From: Pseudomonas brenneri
GTDB taxonomy: Bacteria; Pseudomonadota; Gammaproteobacteria; Pseudomonadales; Pseudomonadaceae
DNA length: 41,593 nucleotides
Reading direction: 5' to 3'
Assembly (NCBI RefSeq): GCF_007858285.1
Contig: NZ_VFIL01000021.1
Coordinates: 1 to 41,593, forward strand
The notes under the pieces were generated by a model that had not been told where the DNA came from, did not search any database, and worked only from the letters and a program-made list of their open reading frames with translations. Of the stretch, positions 17,722-26,368 are shown piece by piece. Numbering within the stretch: position 1 is the first letter of the stretch; each line of letters starts with the position of its first letter. The position numbers and the translations under genes are program-made.

Positions 17722-17746
17722 AACCGGGGCTTACAAAGCCCCGGTT
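17722..17746. terminator. Strong hairpin between the decarboxylase and cytochrome genes
   Basis: Perfect 11-bp arms AACCGGGGCTT (17722-17732) and AAGCCCCGGTT (17736-17746) with a 3-nt loop. On the plus strand no T-run follows, whereas on the minus strand the stem is followed by TTTTGTTG. It probably separates the two plus-strand genes, but by sequence it looks like a better minus-strand terminator. Confidence 0.65.
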
Positions 17747-17830
17747 ATCCGCCTGATGACCTCATAAAAACGTAAATAAACCTGTACCCAGGGGCCAACC
17801 CCCAGGCCAGGTGATTAAAGGAATAATGCG

Positions 17831-19864
17831 ATGGCCCTTTCTCTGTCACGTCTGGCCTTGATGGGGGCGACGCTGTGTCTGGCGCTTCCCCTGCACGCCA
17901 ACGAACCCGTCAAACCGGATACCGAACTGATCGCCCAGGGCAAATACGTGGCCCAGCTCGGTGACTGCATCGCCTGCCACACCGCCAAGCAAGGCCCACA
18001 GATGGCCGGCGGCCTGGAACTGAGCACGCCCATGGGCACCATCTATTCCAGCAACATCACCCCGGACCGCGAGACCGGGATGGGTGCCTACACCTTTGAA
18101 CAGTTCGACCGCGTGATGCGCGAAGGTGTCACGCCGGCCGGTATGAACCTTTACCCGGCCATGCCGTATCCGTCCTACGCGAAGATGAGCGAAGAGGACA
18201 TGCGTGCCTTGTTCGCCTACCTGATGCATGAGGTCAAACCGGTCAGCCAGGCCAACCTCGAAGCCGACATGGGCTTCCCATTCAACCAGCGCTGGGGCCT
18301 GGCGTTGTGGAACTTCATGTTCCTCGACAAACAACCGTTCCAGGCCGACCCGGCCCGCGATGCAGTGCTCAACCGTGGCGCCTATCTGGTCCAGGGCCTC
18401 GGCCATTGCGGTTCGTGTCACACCCCGCGCGGGATCGCCTTCCAGGAAAAAGCCATGAGCGACGCCGGCAGTGGCGGCGAGCACTACCTGGGCGGGGAAA
18501 CCGTCGAACACTGGCGTGCCTTGAGCCTGCGCAACCTATGGACGGTGCAAGACACCGTGCAACTGCTCAAGACCGGGCAGAACCGTTTTGCCACGGTGTC
18601 GGGCAACATGGTGGACGTGATCCGTCACAGTACCCAGCACTTCACGGATGCCGACCTGACGGCCATTGCGACGTATCTCAAATCCCTGCCACCGGGCAAG
18701 GACGACCTGCCAATGCCGGCTGTCGCCAAAGGTCCTGCCGAGTTGCCCAAGGACTTGTTCACCAGCCGTGGCGGCCTGGGTTATATGCAGTTCTGCAGCG
18801 ATTGCCACCGCAGCGACGGCGCAGGTGTGAAAGGGCTGTTCCCGGCATTGGCCGGCAACGCCGGCGTGGTTGCCAGCAACCCGACCTCGTTGCTGCACAT
18901 CACCCTTACCGGTTGGGAAACCGCCGAGACCGCAGCCCATCCACGGGTCTACACCATGCCGGGCTTTGCACGCCTGGGGAACAACGAAGTGGCGGAAATC
19001 CTCACCTTTGTGCGCACGCGCTGGGGCAACGAGGGCTCGCCGATTAGCACCGCCCAGGTGAAGAAAATGCGTGACCAGCTCAACCCGGTCAGCACTGATT
19101 CCTCGGCCTTCGAAACGCCGCGCCTGGCCAACCTGCTGGCGGCGTCGAATACCGATCAAGTGGTGCGCGGCATGCGCTTGCACCTGCAAACCAAGGAACT
19201 GCTGCCTGATAACGTCGGCAACTCGCTGAACTGCACCAGTTGCCATCTCAACGCCGGCACCGTGGCCGATGGCTCGCCGTTTGTGGGCGTCTCGGCGTTC
19301 TTCCCCAGCTACGCCCCGCGTGCTGGCAAGGTGGTGAGCCTGGAAGAGCGCATCAACGGTTGCTTCCGCCGTTCGATGAATGGCAAACCAGTGCCGCCAC
19401 AATCGGCGGACATGCAGGCGATGGTGGCGTACTTCGACTGGATGAAAAACAACACCAAGCCCGAGGACAAAGTCCCCGGCCGTGGCGTCGGCAAGATCGA
19501 CCCGGCCATCAAGCCGGACATGGCCAATGGCGAGCAGGTCTACGCCAAGCAATGCGCGGTGTGCCACGGCAATGATGGCGAGGGCCTGGCCCGTGCTGAC
19601 GGCACCCTGGTGTACCCGCCGCTGTGGGGCGAACAGTCCTTCAACATCGGCGCCGGCATGGCCCGCACCTACACGGCTGCTGCGTTCGTCAAACGCAACA
19701 TGCCGATCGGTTTCCACGAGAAGTTCCCGCTGGGCCAGGGCGGCTTGTCGGACCAGGAAGCGGTGGACGTTGCCGCCTACTTCTCGCAAAAACCACGCCC
19801 GGACTTCCCGGACAAGGTGAAGGACTGGCCGAACGGCGGTAAGCCGGTGGATGCACGCTACTGA
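17831..19864 (+). CDS. Pentaheme cytochrome c: dehydrogenase-type triheme unit fused to TsdA-like diheme unit
   Basis: A 677-residue periplasmic protein. The Sec signal is at residues 1-23 (ends LHANEP). Five heme-binding sites are visible: CIACH 46-50, CGSCH 193-197, CSDCH 322-326, CTSCH 468-472 and CAVCH 575-579. Residues 30-400 look like the triheme subunit of membrane alcohol/gluconate dehydrogenases. Residues 430-677 resemble diheme TsdA thiosulfate dehydrogenases: SLNCTSCHLNAG, then ERINGCFRRSMNGKP with C511 at the place of TsdA's axial Cys ligand. No dehydrogenase flavoprotein or quinoprotein gene is adjacent. An AAAGGA site precedes the ATG. Electron donor and acceptor are unknown. 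Confidence 0.88.
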   Translation: MALSLSRLALMGATLCLALPLHANEPVKPDTELIAQGKYVAQLGDCIACHTAKQGPQMAGGLELSTPMGTIYSSNITPDRETGMGAYTFEQFDRVMREGVTPAGMNLYPAMPYPSYAKMSEEDMRALFAYLMHEVKPVSQANLEADMGFPFNQRWGLALWNFMFLDKQPFQADPARDAVLNRGAYLVQGLGHCGSCHTPRGIAFQEKAMSDAGSGGEHYLGGETVEHWRALSLRNLWTVQDTVQLLKTGQNRFATVSGNMVDVIRHSTQHFTDADLTAIATYLKSLPPGKDDLPMPAVAKGPAELPKDLFTSRGGLGYMQFCSDCHRSDGAGVKGLFPALAGNAGVVASNPTSLLHITLTGWETAETAAHPRVYTMPGFARLGNNEVAEILTFVRTRWGNEGSPISTAQVKKMRDQLNPVSTDSSAFETPRLANLLAASNTDQVVRGMRLHLQTKELLPDNVGNSLNCTSCHLNAGTVADGSPFVGVSAFFPSYAPRAGKVVSLEERINGCFRRSMNGKPVPPQSADMQAMVAYFDWMKNNTKPEDKVPGRGVGKIDPAIKPDMANGEQVYAKQCAVCHGNDGEGLARADGTLVYPPLWGEQSFNIGAGMARTYTAAAFVKRNMPIGFHEKFPLGQGGLSDQEAVDVAAYFSQKPRPDFPDKVKDWPNGGKPVDARY

Positions 19865-19873
19865 CCCCCGCCC

Positions 19874-19901
19874 TGTAGGAGCCGGCAAGCCGGTTCCTAC
19901 A
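19874..19901. repeat. REP palindrome overlapping the 3' end of hipA
   Basis: TGTAGGAGCCGGC and its near-complement GCCGGTTCCTACA form a 13-bp stem with one G-T mismatch position and a 2-nt loop. The TAG stop of the minus-strand hipA-like gene (19897-19899) lies inside it. It separates two convergent genes. Confidence 0.85.
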
Positions 19902-21165
19902 ACGCCAGTCGGAACGCCCGGCTCATACGTTCCTGTTCTTGACGGGATATGCCCATGGCGTTGGCCAGTGTCGGCCATTGGCGAACTACACCCTTGAACG
20001 CCTCGATAAGCCTATCCGCCTCATTGAGAGGTACCCTGAAATAGCCCGCCACCGAACGTGCCAGTTCCAGTTCCAGGGCGTTGTCATGCTCACTGATGTT
20101 GAGCTTCAGGCCTTGCCCGTAGTGATCCGGGTTCATATCGTAGGCCGGGGAAAGATGCCAGCCGCGACCGGGTTCTAACAGGAAGCCATGGTTACGCAGG
20201 TGATCGTCGGTATTGGAAACCAACAGGTTGAATACGATTCTGCACCACAGTTCCCGTAGGTCAGCCTGGGTGCTGGCGCCCTGGTTGATCAGCACCCGGG
20301 CCAATTCCAGGTAGCTGACGCCAGTCGAGCCGTCCTCTCCGTCGGTATGGCCAGTCAACGTCATCGCGCTGGCAAAGTGAATGCGTTGCCCTTGAGCGGT
20401 TCGATCAAAGCGCTTGACCCTGAAGCAGTGATGTTCACTGGCGTAGCGTTCAGCTTCCATGGCGGCGACACGCAGTCCGCATCCTTCGGCGAGCGATCCG
20501 ATGATGTACTCCCAGGCACCGACATTGTGTTCATCGCGAAGGCTGGGGAACTTGGCGATCCACAGGTGACCGTCGGGGTCGACCACGCTGGCTTTTGGAC
20601 GTGCGCCGCCCAATGAACCGCCCGGAGCAATCAGCATGCGTAACCACTCGACGCCTTCGATGGCGGTATTGTCGTGATCGTTTTCCAGTGCCCGACTTGC
20701 AGCCTCCAGTTGACGCAGTTGCACCAGCGGGGGAGCCGCCAACCCTTCGCGTTCATCAAGGAACGGACCCAGGTCATCCCGCTTGAAGCGCAGGGCGCCC
20801 ACACGAAAGGCATCGTGAACGCCCAGCAAGTAGTCCGATTCAAAGAGGCGGGTATGAGAGGGGACCCGTGCTGCTCGCTTGTCGCGATCCAGTCGACGGT
20901 TCATCAACATACGCCCCCATCGGTCCGGGCTGGAGTCGCTGAAAACACCGAAGGTATCCCGGCCTTGCGCGGGGTATTGAGGGCCGTCAAACAGACCTAT
21001 ACGAGGATCGATCGGAGCCAGGGCCAGCAGTGGGTCGGCCAGTGCCGCCTGCTCATACTCAAACTCAAACAGCTCGCCGGCACCTCCCCGGCGAGCATGC
21101 AAAAAGCCCAGGCGGCGTGCTGTGCCAAGTTGCGCCCAGTCGGCATACACAGCAATCCGGGTCAT
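19897..21165 (-). CDS. HipA-family serine/threonine kinase toxin
   Basis: A 422-residue HipA-like kinase. The N-terminal subdomain is followed by the DTFGVFSDSSPDRWGRML motif common to HipA proteins. The nucleotide loop is SLGGARPKASV (residues 184-194), the catalytic segment is SNTDDHLRNHGF (D320, N325), and the Mg-binding YDMNPD has D343. Known HipA proteins phosphorylate a tRNA synthetase or related target and induce dormancy. Start overlaps the hipB-like stop (ATGA). The C-terminus FRLAL and its stop run into a REP element. The target cannot be read from sequence. Confidence 0.88.
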   Translation of the reverse strand: MTRIAVYADWAQLGTARRLGFLHARRGGAGELFEFEYEQAALADPLLALAPIDPRIGLFDGPQYPAQGRDTFGVFSDSSPDRWGRMLMNRRLDRDKRAARVPSHTRLFESDYLLGVHDAFRVGALRFKRDDLGPFLDEREGLAAPPLVQLRQLEAASRALENDHDNTAIEGVEWLRMLIAPGGSLGGARPKASVVDPDGHLWIAKFPSLRDEHNVGAWEYIIGSLAEGCGLRVAAMEAERYASEHHCFRVKRFDRTAQGQRIHFASAMTLTGHTDGEDGSTGVSYLELARVLINQGASTQADLRELWCRIVFNLLVSNTDDHLRNHGFLLEPGRGWHLSPAYDMNPDHYGQGLKLNISEHDNALELELARSVAGYFRVPLNEADRLIEAFKGVVRQWPTLANAMGISRQEQERMSRAFRLAL

Positions 21166-21596
21166 GGTTTGGAGCTCTTGTTGACGGGGTTGACGATTAA
21201 CCCGGAAAGTTTGGAGGCCGCTGTCACTGGCTCATGAGGTTGGAGGTAGGGGGGCGCGTCAGGCGCGGCGACGATGCCGAAGGATGATTTGGGTGTTCTG
21301 CGTGTTTTGTTCAGTAGCTGCGAGTCTTGCAGATGCCGGCCCAATTTGTCGCTTTCGGCAATTAGGGCAATATCCTGTTCCAAGCCCAATACCTGCAGCA
21401 CGGACAGGTAGGCGCCGATGGTGACACCGGCAGCGCCACGCTCCAGTGCCCGCAGGGTCATCTGCGACATGCCGGCCCGTTCCGCCACTTGTTTGGCAGT
21501 CAGCTTGCGTCGCAAGCGGGCCAGGCGCAGGCGCTCACCGAGATCCACCAGCAGTTGCTGGGTCATTGGAAGGAGCGGAGCAGTTTTGTTGGCCAT
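21162..21596 (-). CDS. HipB-like XRE-family antitoxin/repressor
   Basis: A 144-residue protein. An XRE helix-turn-helix at residues 17-75 contains LGERLRLARLRRKLTAKQVAERAG-type helices and MSQMTLRALERG. It is longer than E. coli HipB (88 residues) because of a Ser/Pro-rich C-terminal tail that includes APPYLQPHEPV and NPVNKSSKP, probably unstructured. It is translationally coupled to the hipA-like kinase and is expected to repress the pair from repeated sites just upstream. The antitoxin role is inferred from operon order. Confidence 0.88.
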   Translation of the reverse strand: MANKTAPLLPMTQQLLVDLGERLRLARLRRKLTAKQVAERAGMSQMTLRALERGAAGVTIGAYLSVLQVLGLEQDIALIAESDKLGRHLQDSQLLNKTRRTPKSSFGIVAAPDAPPYLQPHEPVTAASKLSGLIVNPVNKSSKP

Positions 21597-21708
21597 GAGT
21601 GCAATTATTCCAGCGCTTTAATCTTAAAGATGAAGGAATACTAGCACTTCAATCTGAGTGCAATTATTTTAGTGTTTTAAATTGTTTTTTCGCCAGAATA
21701 ATTGCACT
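21597..21708. promoter_or_regulatory. Operator-like repeat array upstream of hipB
   Basis: The motif GAGTGCAATTATTNNAG occurs at 21597-21613 and 21656-21672, and its reverse complement AGAATAATTGCACT at 21695-21708. A partial inverted half-site GCACT is at 21644-21648, facing AGTGC at 21657-21661. The region is AT-rich unlike its surroundings. The first copy lies directly before the hipB ATG and covers the ribosome binding region. Multiple repeated sites are how HipB autoregulates hipBA in E. coli; the motif here is different. Confidence 0.75.
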
Positions 21709-21728
21709 TTATTGTTCTTGCCTGGCTT

Positions 21729-22979
21729 TTAGTCGAGTTGTGCCAGGCATGCTTCAAAAATATCCAACCCTTGCTCCAGCACCACCGGCTCGATGGTCAG
21801 CGGTGCCAACAGGCGGATGATGTGTCGGGCCTTGCCGCTGGGCATCAGTAGCAGGCCGGCATCGCGGGCCAGGTTCAATAGTTGGTTGAGTTGCGCGGTG
21901 GCTGGGGTGCCGTCGGGTTTTATCAGCTCGATTCCCCGCATGGCGCCGACCCCGGTCAGGCGGCCGAGGTAGGGCGAGCGTTTTTTCGCCTGCCAGGCGG
22001 CATGGCGCCTGGTGATTGCGGCCTCCTGTTGTTCGCCCCACGCTTGCAGGTTTACATCGCTCATTGCATCCAGGGTGGCCAGTGCGGCTGCGCAGGCAAT
22101 GGGGTTGCCCGAGTAGGTGCCGCCCAGTCCGCCTTTGGGCAGGTTGTCCAGCAAGGCCTTGCGCCCGACCACGGCGCCCAGTGGCACGCCGCCAGCGATG
22201 CTTTTGCCCAGCAGGATCAGGTCGGGTTCGATGCCCAGGCGCGAGAAGGCGAAACGCTGGCCAGTGCGGCCAAAGCCGGATTGGATTTCGTCGGCGATCA
22301 GCAGGATGCCGTGTTCATCGCACAGGTGGCGCAGGGCTTTGGCAAATGGGGGGTCGAGGGCGAGGAACCCGGCTTCGCCCTGTACTGGCTCGATGATGAA
22401 ACAGGCGACGTCGGCGATGTCGATTTCGACGCTGAACAAGCGCTCCATGGCCTTTAGCGCATCACCTGTGGTCACCCCATTGTCTGCGCTGGGGTAGGGC
22501 AGGTGGTAGACCGGGCCGGGCAGGATCCCGACTTTTTGCTTGTAGGGCGCCACCTTGCCATTGAGGTTGAGGGTGGCCAGGGTGCGCCCGTGGAAGCCGC
22601 CGTCAAAGGCAATCACTGCAGTACGGCCGGTGACGCCACGTGCGATTTTCAGCGCATTTTCGCAAGCTTCGGCGCCGCTGTTGGTCAGCATGCCGCTGAC
22701 CGGGTAACTCACCGGGATAAAGGCGCTGAGCCGCTCCATCAACTCGATATAAGGCGCGTGCGGCGCGGCGTTGAACGCGTAATGGGTGAGTCGGGTGGCT
22801 TGTTCGCGAATGGCTTCCACCACGCCGGGGTGGCAATGGCCGAGGTTGAGCACACCAATGCCGCCGACAAAGTCTATATAGCGCTTGCCCGCGGTGTCCC
22901 AGACCTCGGCATTGCGCCCGTGGCTCAGGCAGATGGGGTGGACGATGGCAATCGACTGGCTGATGCTTGCGTGGCTCAT
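21729..22979 (-). CDS. Class III aminotransferase, 2-aminoadipate/4-aminobutyrate type
   Basis: A 416-residue fold-type I PLP enzyme of the acetylornithine/GABA aminotransferase class. The LTNSGAEACENALKIAR cofactor loop, the FDGGFHGRT segment, D230 in IADEIQSGFGRTG, the Schiff-base K259 in LILLGKSIAGG, and the GGTYSGNPIACAA motif are all present. The opening MSHASISQSIAIVHPICLSH and the whole body resemble, from memory, P. putida PP_4108. That protein is assigned as 2-aminoadipate transaminase in D-lysine catabolism. GabT activity is the alternative. A LysR gene follows upstream in the same direction after a 154-bp gap. Confidence 0.82.
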   Translation of the reverse strand: MSHASISQSIAIVHPICLSHGRNAEVWDTAGKRYIDFVGGIGVLNLGHCHPGVVEAIREQATRLTHYAFNAAPHAPYIELMERLSAFIPVSYPVSGMLTNSGAEACENALKIARGVTGRTAVIAFDGGFHGRTLATLNLNGKVAPYKQKVGILPGPVYHLPYPSADNGVTTGDALKAMERLFSVEIDIADVACFIIEPVQGEAGFLALDPPFAKALRHLCDEHGILLIADEIQSGFGRTGQRFAFSRLGIEPDLILLGKSIAGGVPLGAVVGRKALLDNLPKGGLGGTYSGNPIACAAALATLDAMSDVNLQAWGEQQEAAITRRHAAWQAKKRSPYLGRLTGVGAMRGIELIKPDGTPATAQLNQLLNLARDAGLLLMPSGKARHIIRLLAPLTIEPVVLEQGLDIFEACLAQLD

Positions 22980-23133
22980 GGATCACGGGCTCGGAAAGGG
23001 CGGTGTGCGCCTATCTAAGCTGCGTGCCCCATGGCCCCGCAAACGAAATAAAGTCGCCGGGTCATTCGCAAAAATCGGGATGTGCCAATGCATTGCAAGC
23101 CATGACACAGATCCAATGTGCGGGCTTGCACAT

Positions 23134-24030
23134 TCAGGTCTTGGCGGTCTGCTGCGCCATGTACTCCACGATCCACTGCAAAAATGCCTTCACCTTGGGG
23201 ATCTCCCCGGCATGTTCGGCATGGGCGATAAAGTGTGCGCCGCTGCTGGGCATCGCGTAGTCCCATGGCACCACCAGACTGCCCTGGGCCAGTTCGTCGG
23301 CCACCAGGTAGTGCGGCACCAATGCCACGCCGTAGCCGGATTGCGCTGCACGAATGCACATGTAGAACGTGTCGAAGCGCGGCCCGTGATAGCTGTTCTG
23401 TGAGTGCAGGCCCTGTCCCAGGAACCACTCGTGCCAGGCCTCGGGTCGTGAGGTGCATTGCAACAGGGTGTGGCTCGATGAAGCATCACTGCCCTGGGCG
23501 ACAAATCCCGGCGCACACACCGGCACCACTGCTTCGCGAAACAGCTCGATGCAGGTGGCGCCCGGCCAGGAGCCCTGGCCGAAGAAGAAGGCGATGTCGG
23601 CCTTGGCCTGCAGCACGTCGAAGGGTTCCAGCTCGTTGCGGATATCCAGATGGATGTTCGGGTGGCGGGCAGCAAAGTCCTTGAGCTTGGGCACCAGCCA
23701 ACGATCGCCGAAAGTCGGTTGAGTGGCGATGCGCAGCACTTCGGTCTCGCCGCCGTAGGTGAGGATGTAACGGCTGGAAATGTCCACCTGGGTCAGGATC
23801 TTGTGTACTTCCGCCAGGTACAACGAGCCCGCCGGCGACAGGTACAGACGCTGGCGCACCCGCTCGAACAGCTTGTGGCAGAGCATTTCCTCCAGTTGCG
23901 CCACTTGCTTGCTCACCGCACTTTGGGTCAGGTGCAGTTCCTCGGCGGCACGGGTGAAGCTCAGGTGACGGGCCGCAGCGTCGAAGCATTGCAGGGCTGT
24001 CATCGAAGGGGTCAAGCGTTTTGAAATCAT
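23134..24030 (-). CDS. LysR-family transcriptional regulator (GcvA-like)
   Basis: A 298-residue LysR protein. The HTH ALQCFDAAARHLSFTRAAEEL and LTQSAVSKQVAQLEE is near the N-terminus, and a substrate-binding-like effector domain follows. It diverges from the binding-protein gene at 24179 (148 bp between starts), which it probably regulates. It also lies upstream of the aminotransferase gene on its own strand. The ATG at 24030 has only a weak GGAA upstream. Confidence 0.85.
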   Translation of the reverse strand: MISKRLTPSMTALQCFDAAARHLSFTRAAEELHLTQSAVSKQVAQLEEMLCHKLFERVRQRLYLSPAGSLYLAEVHKILTQVDISSRYILTYGGETEVLRIATQPTFGDRWLVPKLKDFAARHPNIHLDIRNELEPFDVLQAKADIAFFFGQGSWPGATCIELFREAVVPVCAPGFVAQGSDASSSHTLLQCTSRPEAWHEWFLGQGLHSQNSYHGPRFDTFYMCIRAAQSGYGVALVPHYLVADELAQGSLVVPWDYAMPSSGAHFIAHAEHAGEIPKVKAFLQWIVEYMAQQTAKT

Positions 24031-24178
24031 GGGAGTTCATTCCAAACAGGAAGGAGCCTTTGCCTAAACGTCGTTTGTGACCCAGGTGTAAAGCCGTTGA
24101 TACTGACCGGCGACACTATAAATAAACTGGCCCGGGTTTGCGGCGCCAAATAAGAACGACCGACACGGAGAGCCTTGC

Positions 24179-25207
24179 ATGAAGCATCTTAAATCCACCC
24201 TGGCGGCACTCACCGCTGCTGCCGTCATGAGCTTGGCCGGCGTAGCTCATGCGGGCGCGACCCTGGACGCGATCCAGAAAAAGGGCTTTATCCAATGTGG
24301 CGTCAGCGATGGTTTGCCAGGCTTCGGCGTGCCGGACGCCCAGGGCAAGATGACCGGCATCGACGTTGATGTGTGCCACGCCGTCGCCGCAGCCGTGTTC
24401 GGCGATGCCTCGAAGGTGAAATTCACCCAACTGACTGCCAAGGAGCGTTTCACTGCGTTGCAGTCAGGGGAAATCGACCTGATATCGCGCAACACCACCT
24501 GGACCAGCTCCCGGGATTCCGGAATGGGGTTGGTGTTTACCGGCGTGACCTATTACGACGGCATCGGTTTTCTGGTGAACACCAAGCTGGGGGTGGCCCA
24601 TGCCAAGGAACTGGATGGCGCGACCATCTGCATCCAGGCCGGCACCACCACCGAGCTGAACGTCTCTGATTACTTTCGCGCCAATGGCATGAAATACACC
24701 CCGATCACCTTCGACACCGCCGATGAAAGCGCCAAGGGCCTGGAAGCCGGACGCTGCGATGTGCTGACCACTGACCAGTCGGGCTTGTACGCCCAGCGGA
24801 TCAAGATGGCGCATCCGGCTGAGTTTATCGTGCTGCCGGAAGTGATCTCCAAGGAACCCCTGGGCCCGTTGGTGCGCAAGGGCGACGATGACTGGTTCAG
24901 CATCGTCAAGTGGACGCTGTTTGCCATGCTCAATGCCGAAGAGATGGGCATCACTGCGCAAAACGTCGAAGAACAGGCCAAGACCACCAGAAACCCGGAT
25001 ATCGCCCGTCTGTTGGGTGCCGACGGTGAGTACGGCAAGGACTTGAAGTTGCGCAAGGACTGGGTGGTGCAGATCGTCAAGCAAGTGGGCAATTATGGCG
25101 AGGTGTTCGAGCGCAATATCGGCCAGGGCAGCGTGCTGAAGATCCCGCGCGGCCTCAACGCCCTGTGGAACAACGGTGGCATCCAGTACGCGCCACCGGT
25201 GCGCTAG
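24179..25207 (+). CDS. Amino acid ABC transporter substrate-binding protein (AapJ/BztA-like)
   Basis: A 342-residue periplasmic binding protein. The signal peptide MKHLKSTLAALTAAAVMSLA ends at about AHA-GATLD. Motifs GFIQCGVSDGLPGF, GIDVDVCHAVAAAVFGD and LISRNTTWTSSRDSGMGLVF are typical of the general L-amino acid (AapJ) subgroup, which is longer than HisJ-type proteins. GGAGAG precedes the ATG. No permease or ATPase gene is adjacent, so the protein must work with a transporter encoded elsewhere or act as a scavenger. Confidence 0.88.
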   Translation: MKHLKSTLAALTAAAVMSLAGVAHAGATLDAIQKKGFIQCGVSDGLPGFGVPDAQGKMTGIDVDVCHAVAAAVFGDASKVKFTQLTAKERFTALQSGEIDLISRNTTWTSSRDSGMGLVFTGVTYYDGIGFLVNTKLGVAHAKELDGATICIQAGTTTELNVSDYFRANGMKYTPITFDTADESAKGLEAGRCDVLTTDQSGLYAQRIKMAHPAEFIVLPEVISKEPLGPLVRKGDDDWFSIVKWTLFAMLNAEEMGITAQNVEEQAKTTRNPDIARLLGADGEYGKDLKLRKDWVVQIVKQVGNYGEVFERNIGQGSVLKIPRGLNALWNNGGIQYAPPVR

Positions 25208-25210
25208 CGG

Positions 25211-26215
25211 TCATGGTGACACCCGGTTCTTGCCCGCGGCCTTGGACCGGTACAGCGCCTGGTCTGCCCTGGCCATCAGGTTGGTGGGTGTCTCGTCATT
25301 GAGGCGCTGTACCACGCCCAGACTCAAGGTCACCTTGAACTCGCCCACGCTGGGTAAGTCGAGGATGGCCAGGCGGATGCGCTCGGCCAGGATCCTGGCG
25401 GTCTCCACCGTGCTTTTGGGCAGGATCACCATAAATTCATCGCCGCCCCAGCGCGCCAGGAGGTCGCCCTGGCGCACGCACTGTTCCAGGCGCTCGACTA
25501 CCTGTAACAGGGTGCTGTCGCCTACGGCGTGTCCGTGCTGGTCGTTGATCGACTTGAAGTCATCGACATCCATGGCAATCACCGCCAATGGCAGGCGAAA
25601 CCGCTGGGCGCGCTCACATTCTTCCAGTAGGGCTTTTTCCAGGCGGTAGCGGTTGGCGATACGGGTCAAGGTATCGCGCTCGGCCAGGGAGCGGTTTTCG
25701 TCCAGTTGCAACCGCAATTGTTGGTTGACCCGCGACAGTTCGCGAGTGCGTTCGGCCACCAGTGCTTCAAGGGATTGATTGCGCCGCTCAAGCTGTTCCA
25801 TGGAACGTTTGCGCTCATGAATACTGCGGTGGGCGCCGACCATGCGCCACACCGAGCCGTCGGCATTGCGGGCGATCACGTAGCCACGGTCTTCGATCCA
25901 CAGCCAGGTGCCGTTCTTCTTGCGGCAGCGGTATTCGGCTTGATAGTGGGTGGTGCGGCTGCAGATGTAGTCGTCGAAGACTTTCATCACATGGGGATAA
26001 TCGTCGGGGTGGATCACGCTTTCCCAGGTGAAGACCGTGTTTTCCAGGGAGTGGTGGTCGTAGCCGAGCATCTCGTACCAGCCGGGGTTGCGATAGACGA
26101 ACCCAGTGTTGGCATTCCAGTCCCAAACGCCATCGCTGACCAGTTCCATGATGGCATGGGCCAAGTCAGCATTGACGTCGAAAAGCTCATTCTTCAACGG
26201 ATCCATATCGACCAT
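25211..26215 (-). CDS. PAS-GGDEF diguanylate cyclase
   Basis: A 334-residue soluble protein. An N-terminal PAS_3/PAC domain (about residues 15-135) includes SDGVWDWNANTG, HPDDYP and IEDRGYVIARNADG. A coiled-coil linker (about 135-175, LERRNQSLEALVAERTREL) leads to the GGDEF domain. The active-site loop is RWGGDEFMV, and an RQGD product-inhibition I-site lies five residues before it. Active c-di-GMP synthesis is therefore expected. GGGAG lies seven bases before the ATG at 26215. It converges with the binding-protein gene, only three bases apart. Confidence 0.92.
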   Translation of the reverse strand: MVDMDPLKNELFDVNADLAHAIMELVSDGVWDWNANTGFVYRNPGWYEMLGYDHHSLENTVFTWESVIHPDDYPHVMKVFDDYICSRTTHYQAEYRCRKKNGTWLWIEDRGYVIARNADGSVWRMVGAHRSIHERKRSMEQLERRNQSLEALVAERTRELSRVNQQLRLQLDENRSLAERDTLTRIANRYRLEKALLEECERAQRFRLPLAVIAMDVDDFKSINDQHGHAVGDSTLLQVVERLEQCVRQGDLLARWGGDEFMVILPKSTVETARILAERIRLAILDLPSVGEFKVTLSLGVVQRLNDETPTNLMARADQALYRSKAAGKNRVSP

Positions 26216-26368
26216 CTGCGCGCTCCCTGCGAGGATGCTGGCTCATTCTGGCCAGTCAGGTGTTAACGCCGATACTCCGTGGCTGGACGTACTGTACAAC
26301 GAGGTTTGGCCGCATAGAAAGAGCCTACAGGCTTGTGGCTAAAAGCCACTATTTCCGGGGGCTCAAGG

